A stretch of 64,000 nucleotides of DNA from assembly GCA_028532915.1 (NCBI GenBank), contig JAQQAI010000070.1:1-64000 (forward strand). The letters are read 5' to 3'. The notes under the pieces were generated by a model that saw only the letters and a list, made by a program, of their open reading frames with translations, was not told the DNA's origin and ran no database searches. Position 1 is the stretch's first letter, and each line of letters begins with the position of its first letter. The position numbers and the translations under genes were made by a program. This document shows, piece after piece, positions 26,058-32,759 of this stretch. The stretch comes from Sphaerochaetaceae bacterium. Lineage in GTDB: Bacteria; Spirochaetota; Spirochaetia; Sphaerochaetales; Sphaerochaetaceae.

Positions 26058-26429
26058 TCAGGCTTCTTTGCTGACAGGCCGTTCACCGGGCATCAGCATA
26101 TTTTCTATCATATGAATCATATGTTTTGGAGATCCGGCTATGAGCTCGAGAAGGTTCAGAACCTTCTCATCTTCTTTGGACCTTCCGACTCTGAGCTCGT
26201 CGATTGCGTTCTCGCATACTCCGAGAACCAGCCACTGCATCGGTACATTCAAAGCGCATGCGATTTTCGCGGCTTCTTCCGCCCGCGGCATTCTTCCTAA
26301 GGAGCGTTGAACCTTGATAATCTCATAATTCAGACCAGCTTTTTGAGCAACAGATTTCAGTGAACCGTCGATTCCCTGAACTGCATCAACACGATTCCAA
26401 AAATTGTTTCCTTCATATTCGCCTAACAT
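26058..26429 (-). CDS. Small helix-turn-helix protein, paralogue 2
   Basis: A 123-residue protein whose first 60 residues match the gene at 25442-25759: 'SLKSVAQKAGLNYEIIKVQR' is the helix-turn-helix core, followed by 'SLGRMPRAEEAAKIACALNV'. The last 50 residues form predicted helices and end in a charged tail. An open frame continues upstream to 26510, but alignment with the paralogue places Met at 26429 as the start. That ATG lies inside one arm of an 11-bp palindrome (26426-26462), so a protein or hairpin on this site would affect both transcription and start-codon access. Probably an autoregulated DNA-binding protein; targets unknown. Confidence 0.72.
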   Translation of the reverse strand: MLGEYEGNNFWNRVDAVQGIDGSLKSVAQKAGLNYEIIKVQRSLGRMPRAEEAAKIACALNVPMQWLVLGVCENAIDELRVGRSKEDEKVLNLLELIAGSPKHMIHMIENMLMPGERPVSKEA

Positions 26430-26462
26430 ACGACATATTTTTAACGAAATAATGTCGTATGT
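26426..26462 (-). promoter_or_regulatory. Perfect 11-bp palindrome over the HTH start codon
   Basis: ACATACGACAT (26426-26436) and ATGTCGTATGT (26452-26462) are exact inverted repeats with a 15-nt spacer. The start codon of the minus-strand HTH gene (26429-26427) lies in the proximal arm. This fits an autoregulatory operator or an RNA hairpin that hides the start codon. Confidence 0.6.
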
Positions 26463-26585
26463 CAAAGAGTAATCTGCCGATAGCGGAAGAAATAATATAT
26501 CAGTTAACAAAAGGTAACCAAATAAGCAAATAATTTACAAACTATCCTGCTTAGATGTATGAAATAAGTATTAAAGTTGTTCTAA

Positions 26586-27518
26586 TCAATAATCTTTCGC
26601 TTTTACTTCGATCCTGACAGGATGGTGGTCAGATGGTGTGAAAGAGAGGTCATCTGTCTTAATATCTAACATTTCTACATTGTCACTTATTACAAAAGCA
26701 TCGATGATGAGCGTATAGTTTTCTCCCTTCTGATAGGGCTGTTCAGCCGTCCTGACTGTAGAGGTTGAGGGATCTGCCACCCATCGTAGATTTTCTTGAG
26801 TTCGGGAAAAATCTGGTAGAGGACGAACCCAGAACAGGTCTTCATCTCTAGTCGAGTATGGGCCGAAATCGCTTTCTACGATCTTCATGTTCCAATCGCC
26901 TCCAACTACCACGTGGTATCCGGCTTTCCGTTCGGATAGTGCGAAATCGAAAACCTGACTGAGCTGCTTTTCCCGAATCGACACGCTTTTATCATCGAAT
27001 GCCGAAAGATGGATGTTGATCAGCGACCACAGGACATTGTCATGTTCGAGATGAATCACATGCATCCTGTATTCTTTTCTGAATACCTGAAGAAGAAAAT
27101 CAGGTTCATCTTCCAGAGGATGCGAGGTGCACATGTCGATAGGAATCGTGCTCGCAGTGGCGTTACCCATACGGATCGAAAATGGCGGCGGGATCAGTTT
27201 CGTTCTCAGATCATCAGTGTAAGTCCACTGATAATCATCGAACTGTTGTACGAAAAAACCCATCACATCTGTTGAATAGGTGATCCATGAGGCATATGGC
27301 ACTTCCTGAAGCATCATGATGTCAGCTTCTGACCCATTCAGATATTCCTCTATCTTTTTCAGATTGTCGGCAACAGATTCTCTGGAAGGGGGGGGGCGCA
27401 GCTGCTTTCCGTGATCGAAAAGAAAATCAGAGTCCTCTCCCATTCCCGCATAGCCGATATTCCATGTGAGAATCTGAAGAGCTTTGGTACTTTTGTCTGT
27501 TATACTTTTCCCGGTCAC
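26586..27518 (-). CDS. Endonuclease/exonuclease/phosphatase-fold protein, probably membrane-anchored
   Basis: An EEP-superfamily hydrolase: 'LQILTWNIGYAG' with its catalytic Asn, 'ADIMMLQEVPYAS' with the metal-binding Glu, 'VVVGGDWNM' and the final 'PSDHHPVRIEVKA' histidine motif are all intact. Members cut nucleic acids, phosphoinositides or sphingomyelin; the substrate cannot be told. The only canonical in-frame start is GTG 27518 (310 residues), but the frame stays open to 27638. That extension encodes a strongly hydrophobic anchor ('VIIVLLLIILIYIGIVF') preceded by AAGGAGG with only a CTG (27629) as start, so the real protein may be membrane-bound. A run of nine C in the coding strand (27396-27388) is a potential slippage site. 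Confidence 0.78.
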   Translation of the reverse strand: MTGKSITDKSTKALQILTWNIGYAGMGEDSDFLFDHGKQLRPPPSRESVADNLKKIEEYLNGSEADIMMLQEVPYASWITYSTDVMGFFVQQFDDYQWTYTDDLRTKLIPPPFSIRMGNATASTIPIDMCTSHPLEDEPDFLLQVFRKEYRMHVIHLEHDNVLWSLINIHLSAFDDKSVSIREKQLSQVFDFALSERKAGYHVVVGGDWNMKIVESDFGPYSTRDEDLFWVRPLPDFSRTQENLRWVADPSTSTVRTAEQPYQKGENYTLIIDAFVISDNVEMLDIKTDDLSFTPSDHHPVRIEVKAKDY

Positions 27519-27678
27519 GGGAATTTCGTATGTCCGGCTGGTTCTGAACAGTCTGTTGGCGCAGAAAACGATGCCGATGTAGATCAGAATTATCAGGAGA
27601 AGGACGATAATGACGGCATCGGCTGACAGTGACCTCCTTCATATTCTGATAGTACGGTGTATTGCCCGAGCGAGCAAT

Positions 27679-27710
27679 CAAAAAAAATGCCTCCGATGAA
27701 TCAGAGGCAT
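27679..27710 (-). terminator. Rho-independent terminator after the 27765-28169 gene
   Basis: On the minus strand ATGCCTC (27710-27704) pairs with GAGGCAT (27693-27687), followed by eight T (27687-27680). It lies 55 nt after the stop codon of the gene ending at 27765. Confidence 0.88.
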
Positions 27711-27764
27711 ATACAACATGGAGGTCTTTCAGGTTTCCATTAGTTGCAAATATCTACATAACTG

Positions 27765-28169
27765 TCAGGCAACCCGGATGGGGTTCGATATCTTCGAAAT
27801 GAACTGACCCAGTCCTTTGCCGTAGGTGGCAGCATAGTTGATCGCAGCCGCCTGAGCGCTGATTCTCTCATCCTTTGCAAGGAGGAAGTACCAGTGGTCT
27901 GAAATGGCAAAGAATAGCTGAGAGTCGCTCATATCAGGGAAAGATGCTCGAACGTTCCACATCTGAGCAACCTGCATGATCGGGCGGTATACGTTCTCAA
28001 GCCAAGAGAAAATCGCATCATCATCTGTGATGGTCCAGGGAATATTCTGATTGATCAGATATTTGTGGACCTCGATCTGGCTGGTGAGCAACGGCAAGTC
28101 GCTTTCACCGAATGCACCGTTGGTGCTCGAAAGTATGAAGCTTTGTTCCTGTGTTAATTTTGTCTTCAT
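27765..28169 (-). CDS. Conserved-looking protein of unknown function
   Basis: A 134-residue soluble protein I cannot assign. It is mostly helical with several aromatic clusters ('PWTITDDDAIFSWLENVYRP', 'LFFAISDHWYFLLAKDE') and a glycine-rich C-terminal part ('NYAATYGKGLGQFISK'). The start at 28169 follows AAGGAG with a clean spacer. The in-frame start at 28286 would add a basic 39-residue leader that runs through the leader hairpin and is rejected. The gene is monocistronic, with a hairpin before the ribosome-binding site and a strong terminator behind. It is divergent from the ferritin-like gene. Confidence 0.65.
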   Translation of the reverse strand: MKTKLTQEQSFILSSTNGAFGESDLPLLTSQIEVHKYLINQNIPWTITDDDAIFSWLENVYRPIMQVAQMWNVRASFPDMSDSQLFFAISDHWYFLLAKDERISAQAAAINYAATYGKGLGQFISKISNPIRVA

Positions 28170-28182
28170 AATATATCTCCTT

Positions 28183-28198
28183 GACGGCTTATGCCGTC
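28183..28198 (-). promoter_or_regulatory. Leader hairpin adjoining the ribosome-binding site
   Basis: GACGGC and GCCGTC (28183-28188 and 28193-28198) form a 6-bp GC-rich stem with a 4-nt loop, directly touching the AAGGAG site (28182-28177) of the minus-strand gene starting at 28169. It may influence translation or mRNA stability. Confidence 0.4.
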
Positions 28199-28279
28199 TT
28201 CTCTTCTTCTTTACATCTATAGTATCTACAAAAGTGAGAAGATAGGCAATACTTTTCAGAAAAAAAGTAAAGAAATTTC

Positions 28280-28308
28280 TTGACAAATAGCGAATTCCAC
28301 CCTTATGT
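28280..28308 (+). promoter_or_regulatory. Distal candidate promoter of the ferritin-like operon
   Basis: TTGACA (28280-28285) and TTATGT (28303-28308) are 17 nt apart. The -35 element is consensus and the -10 element is weaker. It would give a leader of roughly 130 nt. Confidence 0.4.
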
Positions 28309-28393
28309 GAAAAAAATGTTAAAAAAAATTAATAATCAGCAAATAATTACCTATTTTCGTAAGAGTTTAACTTGGTAGTTAAGGATTTAATTC

Positions 28394-28422
28394 TTGCGTA
28401 CCCTTTGTATACTTGCTACAAT
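28394..28422 (+). promoter_or_regulatory. Proximal candidate promoter of the ferritin-like operon
   Basis: TTGCGT (28394-28399) and TACAAT (28417-28422) are 17 nt apart. Start of transcription would fall near 28429, about 20 nt before the ATG and just before the GAAGGAGATG ribosome-binding site. Confidence 0.55.
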
Positions 28423-28449
28423 GAATCAATCCATTCTTGAAGGAGATGA

Positions 28450-28935
28450 ATGATGAATATTTTCGAAATCGCTATTCAGATGGAAATTGAGGGCGCATCT
28501 TATTATACGAAGATGGCGGGTCAGGCGGAAGATGAAGGATTGAAGTCGATTTTCTCGTTATTGGCGGCCGATGAAAAAAAGCATCAGGCAATATTCGAGG
28601 CACTGCAGTCTGATGCCGCAATTCCTTCCGATTCTCTTTCTTCGGGAAAGACCGATATGAAACAGATACTCTCCACATTCTCCAGCGAGTTCAAGCAGAA
28701 GGAAAAAACTCATCTGCAGGCATACGAGAGTGCCCTCGAGATCGAGCTGAAGAGTATCGAATTCTACAGTGAGTACCTTGCTTCTCTTGAAGATACCAGA
28801 GAACGGGAAGTTCTCAATTTTATCATTCAGGAAGAACGAAAGCATTATGACCTGATAGATACCATCATCGTTATGATAAACCGTCCGAATTCATGGGTTG
28901 AAGATGCTGAGTTCGGTCAGCGGGAAAGATATTGA
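28450..28935 (+). CDS. Rubrerythrin/ferritin-like diiron protein
   Basis: A 161-residue four-helix-bundle protein with the expected diiron ligands: Glu in 'EIEGASYYTKMAG' (about residue 14), E-x-x-H in 'ADEKKHQAIF' (about 43-46), Glu in 'SALEIELKSIEFY' (about 98) and E-x-x-H in 'EERKHYDLI' (about 136-139). Such proteins reduce peroxide or store iron in anaerobes. There is no C-terminal rubredoxin domain, so an external electron donor is needed. A second ATG directly follows the first at 28453. The gene starts a run of three closely spaced genes (27 nt and 15 nt gaps) with a TIR-like protein and an acetyltransferase. Confidence 0.88.
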   Translation: MMNIFEIAIQMEIEGASYYTKMAGQAEDEGLKSIFSLLAADEKKHQAIFEALQSDAAIPSDSLSSGKTDMKQILSTFSSEFKQKEKTHLQAYESALEIELKSIEFYSEYLASLEDTREREVLNFIIQEERKHYDLIDTIIVMINRPNSWVEDAEFGQRERY

Positions 28936-28962
28936 ACAATCTAGAAGAAGAAAGGAAGCCGC

Positions 28963-29484
28963 ATGATTATTACTCAAAAAGAACTGCTCCGTGCTTCGTT
29001 GAGCGAGCGATCAGCTAACGATTATCTGTTAAAACGCCCGTCAGGCATACCGGTTATCCATATCCTGCATTCTTTTGAAGATTTTCGTCTGGTCGAAGGG
29101 ATGATCAACCATCTGAAGAGCGCGAACATTGATGCATACTTCCAATGGGAGTCGGGCTATGATCTCTCACTTCTTCAGTCTAATGTGGCGGTCAATGAAA
29201 AAGCTCAGATAGTCGGAGCTCAGGCAGTGATCCTGCTTGCCACCTTCAAATCCCTGCAGGATGAGAAGGTCAGAGACAATCTCTCATTCGCCCGTTCGGC
29301 TCAAAAAAGGGTCTATGTGTTTCCGACTGTAAATGACGACGAAATCTACGGAGAATCTCTCTATCCCGAGTTTCCTGTGCTGTACATGGAGGAACGCACT
29401 ATGGGAGGAGCGCTGAATCTCAAAGTCAAGAAACCTGATCAGAAGAACTTTCTTCGCCTGATCACATCCGCCAGGATGCTTTAG
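28963..29484 (+). CDS. TIR-like fold protein (tentative)
   Basis: A 173-residue protein whose centre follows the TIR order: 'VIHILHSFEDFRLVEGMINHL' (residues about 31-51, like the first strand and helix, H-S-x-x-D), 'IDAYFQWE' (about 55-62), 'AQAVILLATFKSLQDEKVRD' (about 87-106) and 'SAQKRVYVFPTVNDDE' (about 110-127). TIR domains in bacteria can be NAD-cleaving defence effectors or protein-interaction modules. I cannot identify a sure catalytic Glu, and no partner defence gene is adjacent; the neighbours are a diiron protein and an acetyltransferase. The assignment is pattern-based. The ribosome-binding site is GAAAGGAAG before ATG 28963. Confidence 0.5.
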   Translation: MIITQKELLRASLSERSANDYLLKRPSGIPVIHILHSFEDFRLVEGMINHLKSANIDAYFQWESGYDLSLLQSNVAVNEKAQIVGAQAVILLATFKSLQDEKVRDNLSFARSAQKRVYVFPTVNDDEIYGESLYPEFPVLYMEERTMGGALNLKVKKPDQKNFLRLITSARML

Positions 29485-29499
29485 GAGGGATGTCCTTTT

Positions 29500-30072
29500 A
29501 TGCCTTTTTCATATATCGAAGATGATCTGACTTCAGAGAGATTATCTCTGAGAAGCCCTCTACGGGTGAAAAGTGCTGATCTTCTCGAATTTTTCGTGGA
29601 AAACAGAGAATTCCATGCTCCGTGGGAGCCCCTGAAGGATGAGACCTTCTACACGTTAGAATCGATGAAGTTGCTGCTGAAGTCGCAGTGGGAAGATCAC
29701 CTCTCAAGAAGAGCAGCCAGTTTCTATCTCTCTGTCCGCTCTGATAAAAAGATCATAGGAACCGTTTCTCTATCGAATATGGTTTTCGGTCCGTTCTGCA
29801 GTACGTTCGTCGGCTACAGACTTGCCCGTGAGGCAACCGGGAACGGCTATATGAGAGAGGCTCTCTCCAAAGTGCTCGAAATCGGGATGAGTGTATACAA
29901 CCTGCACAGGTTCGAGGCGAACATCATGGTGAACAATGAACGATCAAAAAAAGTGGTGCGGTCTTTAGGGTTCACCTATGAAGGAACCAGTCCGAATTAT
30001 CTTTTCATCAGAGGACGGTGGGAAGACCATGAGCATTACGTCTTTCTGAATGGAGCATGGAAAAGAGGGTAA
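29500..30072 (+). CDS. GNAT N-acetyltransferase, RimJ/RimL type
   Basis: A 190-residue acetyltransferase. 'LTSERLSLRSPLRVKSADLL' at the N-terminus, 'GTVSLSNMVFGPFCSTFVGY' near residue 87, the acetyl-CoA region 'LAREATGNGYMREAL' near 109 and 'LHRFEANIMVNNERSKKVVR' near 133 match the RimJ/RimL subgroup, which acetylates ribosomal-protein N-termini or small amines. The usual R-G-x-G-x-A loop appears as 'EATGNGYM', still compatible with CoA binding. It follows the TIR-like gene by 15 nt with an AGGAGGGATG site, as the third gene of the ferritin-like run. The acceptor is unknown. Confidence 0.85.
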   Translation: MPFSYIEDDLTSERLSLRSPLRVKSADLLEFFVENREFHAPWEPLKDETFYTLESMKLLLKSQWEDHLSRRAASFYLSVRSDKKIIGTVSLSNMVFGPFCSTFVGYRLAREATGNGYMREALSKVLEIGMSVYNLHRFEANIMVNNERSKKVVRSLGFTYEGTSPNYLFIRGRWEDHEHYVFLNGAWKRG

Positions 30073-30146
30073 ATCGGCTTTACTTGTCCGTTGAGCCGTC
30101 TTATACTTCTCACTATAAGATAAAAGTACAAAGGAGTAACTTCTTC

Positions 30147-31811
30147 ATGAAAAACAATGAGCATTACGTTATAGGAGCAGATTTCGGTTCTGACTCGGTC
30201 AGAGTCGTGATCATCGATGCAGCAGACGGAACTGTCGTCTCTTCTGCCGTTTCCTATTACAGACGCTGGAAAGATGGTCTGTTCTGTGATCCGAAGAAGA
30301 ATATGTTCAGACAGCATCCTCTCGACTATACAGAAAGTTTTACCGAGGCTGTCGTCACGGCGGGAAATGAACACGTAGATGTGATGAAAAAAGTCAGAGC
30401 TATCTGTATCGATACAACAGGAAGCACCCCGGCTCTCTGTGACGGGGAGGGGACTCCTCTGGCGTTGAAAGAGGAATTCAAAGATGATCCTGATGCAATG
30501 TTTATTCTCTGGAAAGACCATACGGCCATATCGGAAGCCGATGATTTCAACCATCTGTCACACACCTGGGGAAAAGAGGACTACACTCAGTACCTGGGAG
30601 GAACCTACAGCAGTGAGTGGTTCTGGGCCAAGCTGCTTCACGTGATCAGATCCAATGACCGGGTAGCCGAAGCCGGCCTCTGTGCTGTAGAGCATTGCGA
30701 CTGGTTCCCAGCTCTGCTTTGCGGAACCACATCTCCAAAGGCGATCAAGAGGTCCAGATGTGCTGCAGGTCATAAGATCGCATGGCATGCATCATGGGGA
30801 GGCTATCCGAGTGAAGAATTTCTCGATCTTCTCGATGTACGCCTTTCTCGAATCAGAGAATCTTTGGGTACCGAGACCTATTCTTCGGATACAGCTGCCG
30901 GCAATCTTACCTCAGAGTGGGCTCAAAAGCTTTCCCTTCCTGCAGGAATTCCCGTTACCGTGGGAGCCTACGATGCCCATATCGGTGCGGTAGGGGGATT
31001 CGTAGATGAGAAGGTGATGGTGAAGAGTATCGGAACAAGTACCTGCGACATCATCGTCGGACCATTGCCCGCGGAAGGCGGGGCGGAAGTGCTGGTTTCC
31101 GGTATCGCGGGACAGGTCGACGGGTCCGTGATTCCGGGATATATCGGTTATGAAGCAGGACAGAGTGCCTATGGAGATTTCTATGCCTGGTTCAGAGACC
31201 TTCTTATGTGGCCTTTGAAGAATATGGACCACGATATATCGGAAGAGACTGTTGAAAAGATAGAGAAGAAGGTTCTCTACGAGCTTGAACAGAGAGCTGC
31301 TGACATTGAAGTAACGAAAGATTCCCCGCTTGCTCTTGACTGGATAAACGGAAGGCGGTCCCCGCACGCCGACCAGATGCTCAAAGGAGCTCTCACCTCT
31401 CTGACATTGGGCAGTGATGCTCCTGCTATCATGAGAAGTCTGCTTGAAAGTACCGCCTTCGGAGCACGGGCTATTCTGGAATGTTTCGAAGAAGGGGGAG
31501 TTCAGGTGGACAAGATCATTGCGATCGGAGGAGTCGCAAGAAAAAGCACTCTCGGTATGCAGATTCTGGCAGATGTGACCGGCAGAGAAATCTATGTGAC
31601 CGACCATGATCAGGCTCCGGCTATCGGAGCCGGAGTATTCGCTTCGGTTGCTGCCGGATTGTACGATGATGTGAAAAGTGCACAAAAGGCTCTATGTGCA
31701 GGAACCAAGCGGGTTCACAGACCCAATAAGGCTGTTGCTCCCGTGTATGATGAATTATATGCACGCTATAAGCGGATAGGAGCATTGGAAAGTTCCATCA
31801 GAAGAGGGTGA
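30147..31811 (+). CDS. araB: Ribulokinase
   Basis: A 554-residue FGGY-family sugar kinase. The N-terminal ATPase motif 'YVIGADFGSDSVRVVIIDA' lies at residues 7-25, 'AICIDTTGSTPALCD' near 90 is the AraB-type substrate region, 'CDWFPALLCGT' near 190 and 'VGAYDAHIGAVGGFVDE' near 275 are ribulokinase-like, and 'IAIGGVARKSTLGMQILADV' near 460 is the C-terminal FGGY block. It phosphorylates L-ribulose or a related ketopentose. An open frame runs upstream to 30057, but AAAGGAGTAAC places the start at 30147. No araA or araD is nearby, so the physiological substrate is uncertain. A strong terminator follows. Confidence 0.9.
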   Translation: MKNNEHYVIGADFGSDSVRVVIIDAADGTVVSSAVSYYRRWKDGLFCDPKKNMFRQHPLDYTESFTEAVVTAGNEHVDVMKKVRAICIDTTGSTPALCDGEGTPLALKEEFKDDPDAMFILWKDHTAISEADDFNHLSHTWGKEDYTQYLGGTYSSEWFWAKLLHVIRSNDRVAEAGLCAVEHCDWFPALLCGTTSPKAIKRSRCAAGHKIAWHASWGGYPSEEFLDLLDVRLSRIRESLGTETYSSDTAAGNLTSEWAQKLSLPAGIPVTVGAYDAHIGAVGGFVDEKVMVKSIGTSTCDIIVGPLPAEGGAEVLVSGIAGQVDGSVIPGYIGYEAGQSAYGDFYAWFRDLLMWPLKNMDHDISEETVEKIEKKVLYELEQRAADIEVTKDSPLALDWINGRRSPHADQMLKGALTSLTLGSDAPAIMRSLLESTAFGARAILECFEEGGVQVDKIIAIGGVARKSTLGMQILADVTGREIYVTDHDQAPAIGAGVFASVAAGLYDDVKSAQKALCAGTKRVHRPNKAVAPVYDELYARYKRIGALESSIRRG

Positions 31812-31837
31812 TGAGACGATCTGACTCTCGATATTTC

Positions 31838-31868
31838 AGGCCTCTAAAGGTGGAGGCCTTGATTTTTC
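31838..31868 (+). terminator. Rho-independent terminator after araB
   Basis: AGGCCTC (31838-31844) pairs with GAGGCCT (31853-31859) around an 8-nt loop, followed by TGATTTTTCC. Confidence 0.85.
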
Positions 31869-31974
31869 CTCCTTATTTGTAATACATATAGAAAATGAAA
31901 GATGATAAAATTTGACTTTTGACAGATATTAAGAGTATGTTATCTGCAAAAGCTTATGAAAGTGGGGGAAGAAG

Positions 31975-32589
31975 ATGGCAGATATAACAAGAATATTCAA
32001 AGAACATAAAATAATCGCCATGATCAAGGAAGTCGGACTCTCCAGCGCAGCGCAGTTGGGTAAAGCCCTGCTCAACGGCGGCGTCAGGGTAGTGAATATC
32101 TCCCAGTTCAGCAGGGAAGGAAGTGCGATCCTCAATCTTTTCACAAAGGATTATCCTGAACTTATCTGCGGAGGGGGCAACGTTCAGAGTGTCGAAGCTG
32201 CTTCCGATGCGATCAAGAACGGTGCAAAGTTCATCTTCTCTCCCCTGTTTGACCAGCAGATTGTCGACATGTGCAGGTCAGCGAACATCCCTGTCTTTCC
32301 TGTGATCACCGATCCCTTTCTGGCAATCGAAAACGGGTTGAAAACCATTTCGCTCTATCCGGTGGAAAGACTCGGAGGGGCAAGATTCGCTCAGAGTCTG
32401 TTCGACCGGTTCGGCCTTACATCTATCGTAGCAGGCGGAATCTCAAAGGACACGATCTCTTCTTATCTGAAGACTCCTGCGATCATTGCAGCCACCGGTG
32501 CCTGGATGATCGATCCTTCAAAGATCGATCAGTGCGATTTTGATGGAGTCGCAGACGACTGCAGAGCCCTTCTCGGTACTGTTCATTGA
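31975..32589 (+). CDS. KDPG/KHG-aldolase-fold protein lacking the usual catalytic residues
   Basis: A 204-residue TIM barrel clearly related to 2-keto-3-deoxy-6-phosphogluconate aldolase: 'GKALLNGGVRVVNIS', 'ELICGGGNVQSVE', 'GAKFIFSPLFD', 'GLKTISLYPVERLGGARFAQ' and 'IIAATGAWMIDPS' align along the whole E. coli Eda sequence. The Schiff-base Lys133 of Eda corresponds to Ser126 here, catalytic Glu45 to Asn41 and Arg49 to Phe45. Standard aldolase chemistry therefore looks impossible; it may bind a sugar phosphate or catalyse something else. The start follows GGGGGAAGAAG. It sits between araB and the alpha-disaccharide operon with its own likely promoter (TTGACT near 31915). Confidence 0.85.
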   Translation: MADITRIFKEHKIIAMIKEVGLSSAAQLGKALLNGGVRVVNISQFSREGSAILNLFTKDYPELICGGGNVQSVEAASDAIKNGAKFIFSPLFDQQIVDMCRSANIPVFPVITDPFLAIENGLKTISLYPVERLGGARFAQSLFDRFGLTSIVAGGISKDTISSYLKTPAIIAATGAWMIDPSKIDQCDFDGVADDCRALLGTVH

Positions 32590-32648
32590 CTAGACTGTAC
32601 ATATTCAACACTCCTCTTTGAAAATCGTTCAGATACGATAATTTCTGT

Positions 32649-32696
32649 TTGACAAGTGACTCAAACTGTGGAAAACTAAATATGGAAGCGTTTCCA
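32649..32696 (+). promoter_or_regulatory. Promoter region and LacI-type operator of the disaccharide operon
   Basis: A consensus TTGACA lies at 32649-32654. The near-perfect palindrome TGGAAGCGTTTCCA at 32683-32696 has the central CG and arms of LacI/GalR-family operators. It lies 64 nt before the binding-protein ATG, around the expected transcription start, a repressing position. The LacI-family gene at 39036-40001 is the likely regulator. The -10 element is not clear. Confidence 0.75.
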
Positions 32697-32759
32697 AAAC
32701 GCATTACTGTATATGTGACTTAAGGTTATATCCTTAAGCATAAAAAGGAGAGTACAGGT

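Noticed and set aside
27427-27681. Minus-strand open frame covering the upstream part of the EEP gene
   Set aside because: The translation has no domain pattern and is rich in Arg and Ser, while the overlapping frame encodes a clear membrane anchor; it is a shadow frame.
30912-31685. 257-codon antisense open frame within araB
   Set aside because: It lies opposite the strongly conserved FGGY kinase sequence, and its composition is that of a reverse-frame shadow.
31975-32589. Functional eda (KDPG aldolase)
   Set aside because: The Schiff-base lysine, catalytic glutamate and phosphate-side arginine equivalents are all replaced, so the gene symbol was withheld.
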